Assembly: GCA_034436035.1 (NCBI GenBank)
Contig: DAOTVW010000261.1
Location: 1 to 5,509, forward strand
Length of the DNA: 5,509 nt
Reading direction: 5' to 3'
Source of the DNA: UBA4823 sp034436035
GTDB lineage: Bacteria > Chloroflexota > Anaerolineae > Anaerolineales > UBA4823
Shown here: one piece after another, positions 1 through 5,509 of the stretch
Layout of the letters: every line of letters starts with the position of its first letter
Position numbering within the stretch: position 1 is the first letter of the stretch
Program-made: the position numbers and the translations under genes
Notes under the pieces: model-generated
What the model was told of the DNA's origin: nothing
Databases searched by the model: none
Seen by the model: the letters and a program-made list of their open reading frames with translations, nothing else

Positions 1-90
1 GGTCAGATCGTCCTGGCTTGGATATTTACTATTCCTGCCACTGGCGCTTTAGGTGCGCTATTCTATCTTTTATTGTCTCCAATTCTATAA
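1..90 (+). CDS. PiT-family inorganic phosphate transporter, C-terminal fragment
   Basis: Only the last 29 codons and the TAA stop (88-90) are in the window; the gene enters from the left edge in frame 1. The peptide reads AWIFTIPATGALGALFYLLL near its end. This matches the last membrane helix of PiT permeases, which carries a conserved Trp, a Thr-x-Pro turn and a run of small and hydrophobic residues. PiT proteins are inner-membrane symporters that take up phosphate as a metal-phosphate complex or with a cation. The DUF47 gene that follows after 21 bases is the usual partner of this family and strengthens the call considerably. Substrate preference and the rest of the protein cannot be judged from this fragment. 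Confidence 0.85.
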   Translation, partial: GQIVLAWIFTIPATGALGALFYLLLSPIL

Positions 91-96
91 AAATAA

Positions 97-107
97 AAGG
101 AAGAAGG
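97..107 (+). promoter_or_regulatory. Ribosome binding site of the DUF47 gene
   Basis: The purine-rich stretch AAGGAAGAAGG ends 4 bases before the ATG at 112. It lies in the 21-base gap after the PiT stop, so the two genes are probably read from one transcript. It supports the start at 112 over any internal start. Confidence 0.7.
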
Positions 108-111
108 TATT

Positions 112-768
112 ATGAAGAAAACAACCCCTCTCTGGAAAAAAATCTCTTTCAAAAACCTCTTTCGGCAAAAGCCAGACCGTTTTGTCGAACTCCTCATTCA
201 GCAAGCCGCACTGACAGAAGATGGCATGAAAGCATTAGTGGAATATTTTGATTATCCCGATAAAGCTCATGCAGAGGCTGTTGCGAAAATCGAGGAAACC
301 GCTGACGAAATTCGGCGCATCCTTATTGATGAGCTCAACCGCACATTCGTGACCCCTTTTGATCGGGAGGATATCCATGCCCTCTCGCGTGCCATTGATG
401 ATATGCTGGACTATGGCTACTCGACAACAGTTGAAATGGAAATCCTCGAAGTATCACCCAATGATTACATGCGCCAAATCGGCCAGTTATTGCTCAAAAT
501 GGCGAATGAGATTCACATGGCAGTGGAGCGACTTTCTGACCACCTTGGGGTTGCTCAGAGTCATGCGGTGCGCGCGAAACAGCTGGAAAACCGCGTGGAG
601 AACTTATACCGCCAAGCCCTGGCTGATTTGTTTCATCAACCTAAGGACACCGAGCATATTGTCGAAATGCTCAAGTATCGCGAAACCTACCGCCATCTCT
701 CGAATGCTTCTGACCGTGGAGATGAAGCTGCTAATGTCCTCTCGGATATTGTTGTTAAAATGGGGTAA
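112..768 (+). CDS. DUF47 / PhoU-like phosphate transport regulator (PiT accessory protein)
   Basis: This 218-residue cytosolic, all-helical protein belongs to the DUF47 family (COG1392, distant relatives of PhoU). Family members are nearly always encoded beside PiT permeases and are thought to modulate their activity. Length is normal for the family. Visible marks are ExxxD at residues 61-65, the strongly conserved block TFVTPFDREDIHALSRAID (78-96), a DxxxD at 96-100, ExxxE at 159-163, and the C-terminal block YRHLSNASDRGDEAANVL (193-210) with its acidic Asp201, Asp204 and Glu205. Acidic pairs of this kind bind metal clusters in PhoU-type bundles; that role here is inferred. The N-terminus is basic (KK, KNLFRQK) and aromatic, without a signal peptide. 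The gene looks intact and forms a two-gene unit with the upstream permease. Confidence 0.93.
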   Translation: MKKTTPLWKKISFKNLFRQKPDRFVELLIQQAALTEDGMKALVEYFDYPDKAHAEAVAKIEETADEIRRILIDELNRTFVTPFDREDIHALSRAIDDMLDYGYSTTVEMEILEVSPNDYMRQIGQLLLKMANEIHMAVERLSDHLGVAQSHAVRAKQLENRVENLYRQALADLFHQPKDTEHIVEMLKYRETYRHLSNASDRGDEAANVLSDIVVKMG

Positions 769-787
769 AAACAGGTTTGTACTTAGC

Positions 788-1672
788 TTAACGACCCCAA
801 AAGGCGATGATTAATAAACCGCTCGTGATGAGGGATGCGCCGGTAAGACGAATGGCGATCCCTTTTTCTTTATAAATGATAAAAGCGAGAACGGCGCCAA
901 TAACAATGCTGAACTGTCGGAATGCAACAATGTAGCTGGCGTAGGGACTGAGTTGGTATGCCCATAAAATAAGCCAATAGGCCGCAAAGCTTAAAATCGC
1001 AGCCGGGATCGCCAGCTTCCAGCCCAAAGTGGATTCATTCACAGAATTTTGACGTGGGGGAAAAGCTTTGATAAAGATCAAATATGGGAAAAGGGAAACT
1101 GTAAAATACATATAGCCATAACGCGCCGCAGTTGCAGGACCTTGCTGCACGACTTCTGCTGCGATTTTATCCAGATAGGTATACCCAATCGTGCCGGCGG
1201 CTGTCAAAATCATATAAATGCTGGTGCGATTAAGGTAATTACGCCAATTGAAGGTATTAAAAGAGACTTGCGGTACGAGGATGCAGCCAATGGTCACAAA
1301 AAAGATACCAACCCAACCCCAAAGCGTGAGGGGACGGCCGCGTAAGGTGTCGATGATGCCAATAAAGACAACCGGTAAAGAACGAGCCACCGGATAGACA
1401 ATCGTAAAATCAGAAGATTCGTACGATTTTGCGAGGAAAAACAAATATATCCCGGCGGATAAACCCGAGCCTGTGACGCAAAGCCAGGCAAGCGGCGTGA
1501 GCGAATGGGTGTGGATTTCACTGAGGACAGCCGGGAAAAAACCAGCGATGACAATGAAAATCAGCATTCGCTTGTAAAAAAGGCTTTCTGAGCGTTCATA
1601 GCGCGCAAGCAGATTCCAGCTGGCATGCATAAAGGTGGAAATGATGACGATGAGGATCACGAAAGGGGTCAT
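788..1672 (-). CDS. EamA/DMT-superfamily membrane transporter
   Basis: The 294-residue product is almost wholly hydrophobic and fits the ten-helix drug/metabolite transporter plan made of two EamA repeats (about 4-135 and 150-292). The N-terminus has the HASWNLLAR motif (16-24) at the end of helix 1, as in many EamA proteins. The first repeat contains the YESSDFTIVYPVARSLPVV segment (84-102), where a helix break with Pro is typical. The second repeat has the matching FRQFSIVIGAVLAFIIYKEK segment (251-270), whose charged loop precedes the last helix. Members export or import small metabolites such as amino acids or nucleotide-type compounds; the substrate cannot be predicted. Start ATG (1670-1672) has only a weak GAGAAATGG ribosome site about 10 bases upstream. 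The gene follows the GNAT gene by 25 bases and may be co-transcribed. Its stop lies 19 bases from the convergent DUF47 stop. Confidence 0.9.
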   Translation of the reverse strand: MTPFVILIVIISTFMHASWNLLARYERSESLFYKRMLIFIVIAGFFPAVLSEIHTHSLTPLAWLCVTGSGLSAGIYLFFLAKSYESSDFTIVYPVARSLPVVFIGIIDTLRGRPLTLWGWVGIFFVTIGCILVPQVSFNTFNWRNYLNRTSIYMILTAAGTIGYTYLDKIAAEVVQQGPATAARYGYMYFTVSLFPYLIFIKAFPPRQNSVNESTLGWKLAIPAAILSFAAYWLILWAYQLSPYASYIVAFRQFSIVIGAVLAFIIYKEKGIAIRLTGASLITSGLLIIAFWGR

Positions 1673-1697
1673 AGATAGAAAACCATTTCTCGTATTG

Positions 1698-2702
1698 TTA
1701 TATTGGGCGAGACATCCAGATTAAAGTTTGCGTAGGGGTGAAACCTAATGCCTGCAATGGCTGGACAGCTCGATAGGCTGGATAATCGATTACCCAGCTC
1801 GATTGTTTGGGAAATTTCTGGATTAAGAAGGAAATCAACAGGTAAGCTGCTTGGTCTTCGAAGATGTCATCGAGAGCCAAATAAATAACCGCTGCGCCAG
1901 GGTGTGAATATTCCATGCTGGCGATCCCAATCAACCGCTCGGCGCGATAAAGCGACCAGTGTTTTAGTCCCAGGTCGTACCATGAGCTATAAAACCAGCC
2001 TTTAATCCCGGGTTGGAAACAATCCAAGTTGAAATTTAAGTGCCAGCCAAATTGGGGCGGGTAAGTGCGGTTGAGCCAGATTTGGTGAGTATGCCAATCT
2101 TTGGCGTTGCGGGGACGGATGGAGAAAGGTTTTATATTAATTGTAAAATCTTGCTCGCTCTGTTGAGAAGATGGCGTTTTACGGTTCGGTGTCAGCTCCC
2201 AGGAAGTACGGCGCATATTCTCCTGAAAGCCTAATTTCTGATATAGGTTGATGGCTGGTGGATTGTCATCCCGGACATGCAGCCAGACAGCTTTAGCCCC
2301 TTTTTTATGTAGGTAAAGCAACGCTCTTTCTGTTAAGAGGCGCGCAATCCCTTTGCGCCGATGCTCGGGGTGAACGGCGACGTTTGCGATGAGGTAATGA
2401 GCGCCTTCGCGAGAATGGTGCGTGATGATCGTTAGGTTGCCAATGATTTGGTGATTTTCTTCCCAGACAAAGCCAAGCGTGGGTAAGGCTGTCCTTTCAT
2501 TGCTAACCCATGGGAAGCCTAAAAAGGATGAATTTTGAGCAGCTTGCCGCATTTGTTGGATGTATTGTTGTCCATCTTGATTTAGCGTGTCTGCAAAACA
2601 TAATTCAATTAAATTAGCCACCCCCAATAGGTCATGCCGTACATCAAAAAACCGAATGTGAGGGGGAAAAGTCTCGGTGAGCAAGGTTTGTGAAGCCAGC
2701 AT
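1698..2702 (-). CDS. Tandem GNAT-family N-acetyltransferase, second domain degenerate
   Basis: This 334-residue protein has two GNAT-like halves. The first (about 14-170) carries a classic acetyl-CoA site: strand 4 ANVAVHPEH (106-114), then the RRKGIA pyrophosphate-binding loop (115-120, the Q/RxxGxG/A motif), and the motif B region DNPPAINLYQKLGF (146-159), where Tyr154 sits at the usual general-acid position. A linker rich in Pro, Ser and Gln (171-186) leads to a second half (about 192-334). This half starts with IRPRNAKDWH and ends with LQALGFTPTQTLIWM, as GNAT domains do, but has no recognisable RxxGxG/A loop. It probably serves substrate binding or dimer-like packing. The acceptor (protein, peptide, antibiotic or metabolite) cannot be told. 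ATG at 2702 is preceded by AGGA nine bases upstream. The gene is divergent from nurA and lies just upstream of the EamA gene. Confidence 0.88.
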   Translation of the reverse strand: MLASQTLLTETFPPHIRFFDVRHDLLGVANLIELCFADTLNQDGQQYIQQMRQAAQNSSFLGFPWVSNERTALPTLGFVWEENHQIIGNLTIITHHSREGAHYLIANVAVHPEHRRKGIARLLTERALLYLHKKGAKAVWLHVRDDNPPAINLYQKLGFQENMRRTSWELTPNRKTPSSQQSEQDFTINIKPFSIRPRNAKDWHTHQIWLNRTYPPQFGWHLNFNLDCFQPGIKGWFYSSWYDLGLKHWSLYRAERLIGIASMEYSHPGAAVIYLALDDIFEDQAAYLLISFLIQKFPKQSSWVIDYPAYRAVQPLQALGFTPTQTLIWMSRPI

Positions 2703-2814
2703 GGTGTTTAGTCCTGTAACATGATTCTACCCGAAAAATAGGAAAAAGATACCCTAGCAGAGTTATTCTAACTATAGTAAAATTAATCAAACATTTGTTC
2801 GAATAGGGAATGCC
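2703..2814. promoter_or_regulatory. Divergent intergenic region with likely promoters for the GNAT and nurA genes
   Basis: This 112-base AT-rich gap separates the starts of two divergent genes, so it must hold promoters for both unless one is elsewhere. On the plus strand, TATAGT (2773-2778) and the overlapping TAAAAT (2778-2783) resemble a -10 box upstream of nurA. On the minus strand, TAGAAT (2729-2724) resembles a -10 box for the GNAT gene. No convincing TTGACA-like -35 box stands at the right distance from any of them, so exact sites are uncertain. No clear operator palindrome was seen. Confidence 0.4.
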
Positions 2815-4011
2815 ATGGCAATTGACTTCCAACAGTTGTATCCCCAAATACAGAATTTTGTCACCCAAACCTATGCGTATCATCAAGAATGGCAAACAGC
2901 ACGCTCGCTTTGTTTCGAGACCTTAAAGGAGCAAGCGCAAAATCTGAATGCGTTAAATCACCGAATTGAGCAGTTAGGGAGTAATCAATTAAGAGTTTTA
3001 CGCTGCGCCAAACCGGTCAAAGAAAACCTGAATGCTCATATTCCCTTACCCAAACTGGATCGTTTACCAATTGTTTTAGCAGCAGATGGCTCCCAAATCC
3101 TACCCGATCGGCACGCAGCGGTTTATTATGGTTTGATCAACGTGAGCGGTTTTGTGTTACCGTATGGGCAAAGCGCTGTACCCCAAATTACCCAAGCATG
3201 TGAGTTGATTTATGGGAATCAACTGGAGAACTTTAGCGATGCGCGTTTGGCGTTACAGCGCGATATTGCCGAAAGGCGGATGATATTAGACTTAGGTAAA
3301 ACCATTGCAGCACCTTGTGTCGCTTTGGTAGATGGGCCTTTAGAATTATGGGCAGAGCGCGGTCAAAGCGGAGAGGAGCAGGAGCTCTATCAGCGTAATT
3401 TAGAGACTTATTTTACAATATTGAGCGATATCTATCAGGAAAAAATCATCTTTGCCGGTTTTATCGACCGTCCAGAGTCGAATTATTTGGTTCGGTTATT
3501 GGAGATTGGGCGGGCGCGCGATGATGAACTGGCAGAACTTCAACGCTATCGCCCTTTTTCTGGGATTTCGGATATCGACCTTCTTGCTGATTTGCTCAAA
3601 CCCGGAGAGCGATCAGCAGTGTTCTCCTTACAATCGCATACTACCATGCAATTTCCACCGCACAGTCAAATTCATTTTTTCTATATTAATGTTGGCAGAG
3701 AAAACCAAGCCTGGTTAGGGCGGGTTGAAATACCGGCCTGGGTAGCTTTGGAACAAGCATTGGTTGACTTGGTGCATGCAACCATTGTGTCACAATGTCA
3801 GATCATGGGCGGGAATGCTTATCCCTATGCGTTGCATCGCGCCCATGAAATCGCAGTAGTTAGTTTCGATGAAAAAGAGCAAGTTACGCGCTGGATCACC
3901 ACCGAGATGCTGCGGCGCGGTTTACCGATGGGGATGGTTTCTCATAAACAAGGTCTGAAGAATTTACCGCTCCGCCAGCCTGGAAGAATAAAGCTAGGAG
4001 GTAAAAAGTGA
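2815..4011 (+). CDS. nurA: NurA-type DNA end-resection nuclease
   Basis: The 398-residue protein matches the NurA domain (PF09376), an RNase H-like, Mn-dependent 5'-3' exonuclease and endonuclease. It works with the HerA translocase to resect DNA ends. Key blocks appear in order: PIVLAADGSQILPDRH (85-100), whose Asp91 is the expected first metal ligand; LINVSGFVLPYG (107-118); CVALVDGPLELW (168-179) with the second conserved Asp173; GFIDRPESNYLVRLLE (215-230); and the C-terminal NAYPYALHRAHEIAVV (334-349), which supplies the His-containing part of the site. A helical N-terminal stretch of about 80 residues precedes the catalytic fold. Overall length is somewhat greater than in the archaeal proteins as I recall them. 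ATG 2815 follows AGGGA at about 5 bases; an ATG at 2810 is out of frame. It overlaps the next gene by 4 bases and shares an operon with herA. Catalytic residues appear intact. Confidence 0.92.
   Translation: MAIDFQQLYPQIQNFVTQTYAYHQEWQTARSLCFETLKEQAQNLNALNHRIEQLGSNQLRVLRCAKPVKENLNAHIPLPKLDRLPIVLAADGSQILPDRHAAVYYGLINVSGFVLPYGQSAVPQITQACELIYGNQLENFSDARLALQRDIAERRMILDLGKTIAAPCVALVDGPLELWAERGQSGEEQELYQRNLETYFTILSDIYQEKIIFAGFIDRPESNYLVRLLEIGRARDDELAELQRYRPFSGISDIDLLADLLKPGERSAVFSLQSHTTMQFPPHSQIHFFYINVGRENQAWLGRVEIPAWVALEQALVDLVHATIVSQCQIMGGNAYPYALHRAHEIAVVSFDEKEQVTRWITTEMLRRGLPMGMVSHKQGLKNLPLRQPGRIKLGGKK
3996..4002 (+). promoter_or_regulatory. Perfect Shine-Dalgarno deciding the GTG start of the HAS-barrel gene
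   Basis: AGGAGGT lies inside the last codons of nurA, six to seven bases before GTG 4008. It decides for the GTG start, which no nearby ATG challenges, and indicates efficient, coupled translation across the 4-base overlap GTGA. Confidence 0.8.
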
Positions 4012-4622
4012 CTGCAATTCAAATTGGGCGTTTACTCAGCGCTAATACCCGTCAATTCTTAGTTGGCTGCCGGGTTGCTCAGTCGGATATCCCGCCCCTT
4101 GGGGCGCTGGTACGGGTCAACCCGCAGCCGGAATACGCCATATATGGTTTGGTTTATGATCTTTATATCGCCGATGACGGTTTAGTGCGGCAGCTGGCAA
4201 CTGTGGAAGCGATGGATGAAAGTGTAATTGCCGACCATCGCCTTCATCGGAGTGTGCCGTTGGAAATTCGTGTCCTCGCAGTCGGCTATCAAAATGATGG
4301 ACATATCTACCATTTATTGCCTCCTCACCCTCCCTTAGGGTTGGAACTATTATGGATGTGTTCTGCGGAAGAAGTAGTGCAGTTTACCAGCTTAGGCAGG
4401 TTTGGCTATCTGCGCCACATCTTGCGGGAACAAGATGTGGCTGTTGAGGAAGTTTTGGCTGCTCACTTGCAATTTGCCGATCGAGCCCACCGCCAAGTAG
4501 GGGATGCAAATTGGTCGAGCAAGGCGGTGCAAGAGATGATTGTACTGTTGCGCGATGATTATGGGATGTTGATGCGCGTGTTGCAATCGGTCGCGGATAC
4601 CCAAATAATTCCCTACTCATAA
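4008..4622 (+). CDS. Stand-alone HAS-barrel-like protein in the nurA-herA operon
   Basis: I do not recognise a named gene for this 204-residue protein, but its first 100 residues look like the HAS-barrel (HerA-ATP synthase barrel). Residues I6-G7, S26-D27, G32 and YGLV (46-49) line up with I19-G20, S39-D40, G45 and YGLV (59-62) of the HerA encoded downstream, with nearly equal spacing. The SVPLEIRVLAVGY segment (82-94) would be the last barrel strands. Residues about 115-200 are predicted by eye to be mostly helical, including an acidic/hydrophobic stretch around EVLAAHLQFADRAHRQ (148-163). No ATPase motif, signal peptide or membrane helix is seen. In HerA the HAS barrel contacts NurA, so an adaptor or stoichiometry role between the two is plausible but inferred. 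The GTG start overlaps the nurA stop by 4 bases. A perfect inverted repeat lies within the gene at 4414-4441. Confidence 0.75.
   Translation: MTAIQIGRLLSANTRQFLVGCRVAQSDIPPLGALVRVNPQPEYAIYGLVYDLYIADDGLVRQLATVEAMDESVIADHRLHRSVPLEIRVLAVGYQNDGHIYHLLPPHPPLGLELLWMCSAEEVVQFTSLGRFGYLRHILREQDVAVEEVLAAHLQFADRAHRQVGDANWSSKAVQEMIVLLRDDYGMLMRVLQSVADTQIIPYS
4414..4441. repeat. Perfect 11-bp inverted repeat with 6-base loop inside the HAS-barrel gene
   Basis: GCCACATCTTG (4414-4424) and CAAGATGTGGC (4431-4441) are exact reverse complements around the loop CGGGAA. The repeat lies wholly within coding sequence and spells residues of the helical C-terminal half (around RHILREQDVAV). No T-run follows on either strand, so it is not a standard intrinsic terminator. 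It would form a stable hairpin in the operon mRNA. Confidence 0.85.
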
Positions 4623-4685
4623 GAGACTATAGATTGGATTTACAAGATGACCAAAATTATTTACATAAAAGGGAGATGGCATACC

Positions 4686-4775
4686 ATGCGCCTTATGATA
4701 GATCTTACCAATAACGCTCTTGCAATAGAACCTGGTAGTGAGGATTGGGGAGAATTAGGCTTAGAAATTGACTAG
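4686..4775 (+). CDS. Possible 29-residue small ORF between the HAS-barrel gene and herA
   Basis: The 168-base gap between the HAS-barrel stop and the herA start holds a short ORF of 29 codons. It begins MRLMIDLTNNALAIEPG and ends in an acidic tail, GELGLEID. ATG 4686 is preceded by AAAAGGGAGA (4667-4676), a good ribosome binding site at about nine bases. An in-frame ATG at 4647 would extend the peptide to 42 residues but has only a weak upstream site. The ORF is in the same frame as herA but is separated from it by TAG (4773-4775) and TGA (4785-4787), so it is not an alternative herA start. No family is recognised. It could be a real small protein, a leader that tunes herA translation, or a chance reading frame. 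Confidence 0.35.
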   Translation: MRLMIDLTNNALAIEPGSEDWGELGLEID

Positions 4776-4790
4776 GATCGAAGGTGAAGG

Positions 4791-5509
4791 ATGTCGGGAC
4801 AAATGATTAATAATAAAAATGATTCACAATTGGACAATCGTAAAATCGGGTATGTGATTGGGGGAGGCTTACGCGAAAATTTAAAAGCTCGCCTGGTCGT
4901 TCCATCCGACGAAGTACAAGAGGGCAGTTTTGTCATGATCCCGAGCGGCAATTGGGTTTATTATGGGCTGGTGACCAATATCCAGTTAGGAGCGACGGAC
5001 GCACGATTTGCAGATGAAGAGAGCGAAGTGCGCTTGCCTCGTGAGCTGGCGCAATGGTTGCATGGGCAAACCTTATACACAAACCTGGAGATTTTGCCCG
5101 TTCTAATGCTCGAACGGGGACCTGACCCATCCAGTCAGGCATATCTAAAATGGCTGGAGGAGATTAAGCTCGGATTACGCAGTGAACCCCATTTGATGCC
5201 GGTCAAAACTATCCCTCCCCATCATGCGGATGTCCATTTGGCAGGCGAAGGCGAAATCGCAGAAATATTTGGAAAACCAAACCAGGATGGTAACTTCGTT
5301 TTGGGGTATACCCGTGAGGGCGGACATGCGGTTTGTTTAGATTTGGATCGCTTTGTACAACGTTCAGCAGGGATATTTGGCGCCACAGGGAGCGGAAAAT
5401 CCTTTTTAACCCGCATCATCTTAGCCGGTTTAATCCAACGCGATCGCGCTTCCTTATTGGTGTTTGATATGCACAATGAATATGGGTTCGACGACATTGC
5501 TTCCGATAG
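4791..5509 (+). CDS. herA: HerA-type hexameric DNA translocase, N-terminal part (runs off the window)
   Basis: The first 239 codons are present and the frame stays open to the right edge. HerA is a FtsK/VirB4-like ATPase that forms a hexameric ring and feeds duplex DNA to NurA during end resection. A short polar N-terminus (1-17, rich in Asn, Asp and Lys) precedes a HAS barrel (about 18-105), which starts IGYVIGG and contains VYYGLV (57-62). Then come the conserved HHADVHLAGEGEIAEIFG segment (144-161), Walker A GATGSGKS (197-204) introduced by RSAGIFG, and Walker B LLVFDMHNEYG (222-232) with Asp226 and Glu230. The sensor, arginine-finger and C-terminal parts lie outside. ATG 4791 is preceded by AAGG (4781-4784) six bases upstream. 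An in-frame ATG at 4803 is a possible alternative start. It is the last visible gene of the nurA operon, 168 bases after the HAS-barrel gene. Confidence 0.92.
   Translation, partial: MSGQMINNKNDSQLDNRKIGYVIGGGLRENLKARLVVPSDEVQEGSFVMIPSGNWVYYGLVTNIQLGATDARFADEESEVRLPRELAQWLHGQTLYTNLEILPVLMLERGPDPSSQAYLKWLEEIKLGLRSEPHLMPVKTIPPHHADVHLAGEGEIAEIFGKPNQDGNFVLGYTREGGHAVCLDLDRFVQRSAGIFGATGSGKSFLTRIILAGLIQRDRASLLVFDMHNEYGFDDIASD

Noticed and set aside
761..799. Bidirectional terminator between the convergent DUF47 and EamA genes
   Set aside because: TGGGGT (761-766) can pair with ACCCCA (794-799), but the stem is only 6 bp with a 27-base loop, overlaps the ends of both genes, and has no clear T-run. 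Too weak to call.
1049..1345. Open frame of 98 codons on the plus strand
   Set aside because: It lies wholly antisense to the well-supported EamA gene, and its product has no recognisable domain or plausible ribosome site.
4384..4622. Antisense open frames of 70-78 codons under the HAS-barrel gene
   Set aside because: They are shadows of the plus-strand gene, rich in Pro, His and Arg of the kind produced by reverse frames, with no family resemblance.
4639..4667. Internal promoter before herA (TTTACA, then TACATA at 17 bases)
   Set aside because: The -35-like box is fair but the -10-like box matches only three of six positions, and the implied transcript would start within the ribosome site of the small ORF.
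4647..4790. Upstream extension of herA, since the small ORF shares its frame
   Set aside because: Two in-frame stops, TAG at 4773-4775 and TGA at 4785-4787, separate it from the herA ATG, and the peptide does not look like part of a HAS barrel.
5097..5118. Inverted repeat CCCGTTC / GAACGGG in herA
   Set aside because: A 7-bp stem with an 8-base loop is expected by chance a few times in a window of this size, and it lies in coding sequence without any associated signal.
5222..5497. Minus-strand open frame of 91 codons under herA
   Set aside because: The plus strand here carries the HerA Walker A and B motifs, which settle the coding strand.

Overview
The window reads as bacterial chromosome with dense, ordinary protein-coding layout. 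The combination of a bacterial NurA/HerA pair, a tandem GNAT protein and a PiT/DUF47 phosphate module suggests a member of the Chloroflexota, probably class Anaerolineae. This assignment rests on gene content and recognition of protein style, not on a marker gene, so it is moderate at best. No rRNA, tRNA, CRISPR array, insertion sequence or prophage gene was seen.

Left part (1-768, plus strand): the last 29 codons of a PiT-family phosphate permease, followed after 21 bases by a complete DUF47/PhoU-like gene. This is the standard low-affinity phosphate uptake pair. Middle (788-2702, minus strand): two co-oriented genes 25 bases apart, a tandem GNAT acetyltransferase (upstream) and an EamA/DMT-type membrane transporter (downstream). 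They converge on the phosphate module, with 19 bases between the two stop codons.

Right part (2815-5509, plus strand): an operon divergent from the GNAT gene. It contains nurA (5'-3' nuclease), a 204-residue protein with an N-terminal HAS-barrel-like fold and an uncharacterised helical C-terminus, a possible tiny ORF of 29 codons, and the first 239 codons of a HerA-type hexameric translocase that runs off the window. NurA and HerA form a DNA-end resection machine in which the HAS barrel of HerA is the NurA docking part. A free-standing HAS-barrel protein encoded between them, translationally coupled to nurA by a 4-base overlap and a perfect Shine-Dalgarno, is the most interesting point here. 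The barrel is visibly related to the N-terminus of the HerA encoded just downstream.

Two smaller signals lie in the operon. One is a perfect 11-bp inverted repeat with a 6-base loop inside the HAS-barrel gene (4414-4441). The other is the short ORF at 4686-4775, in the same reading frame as herA and preceded by a good ribosome binding site.
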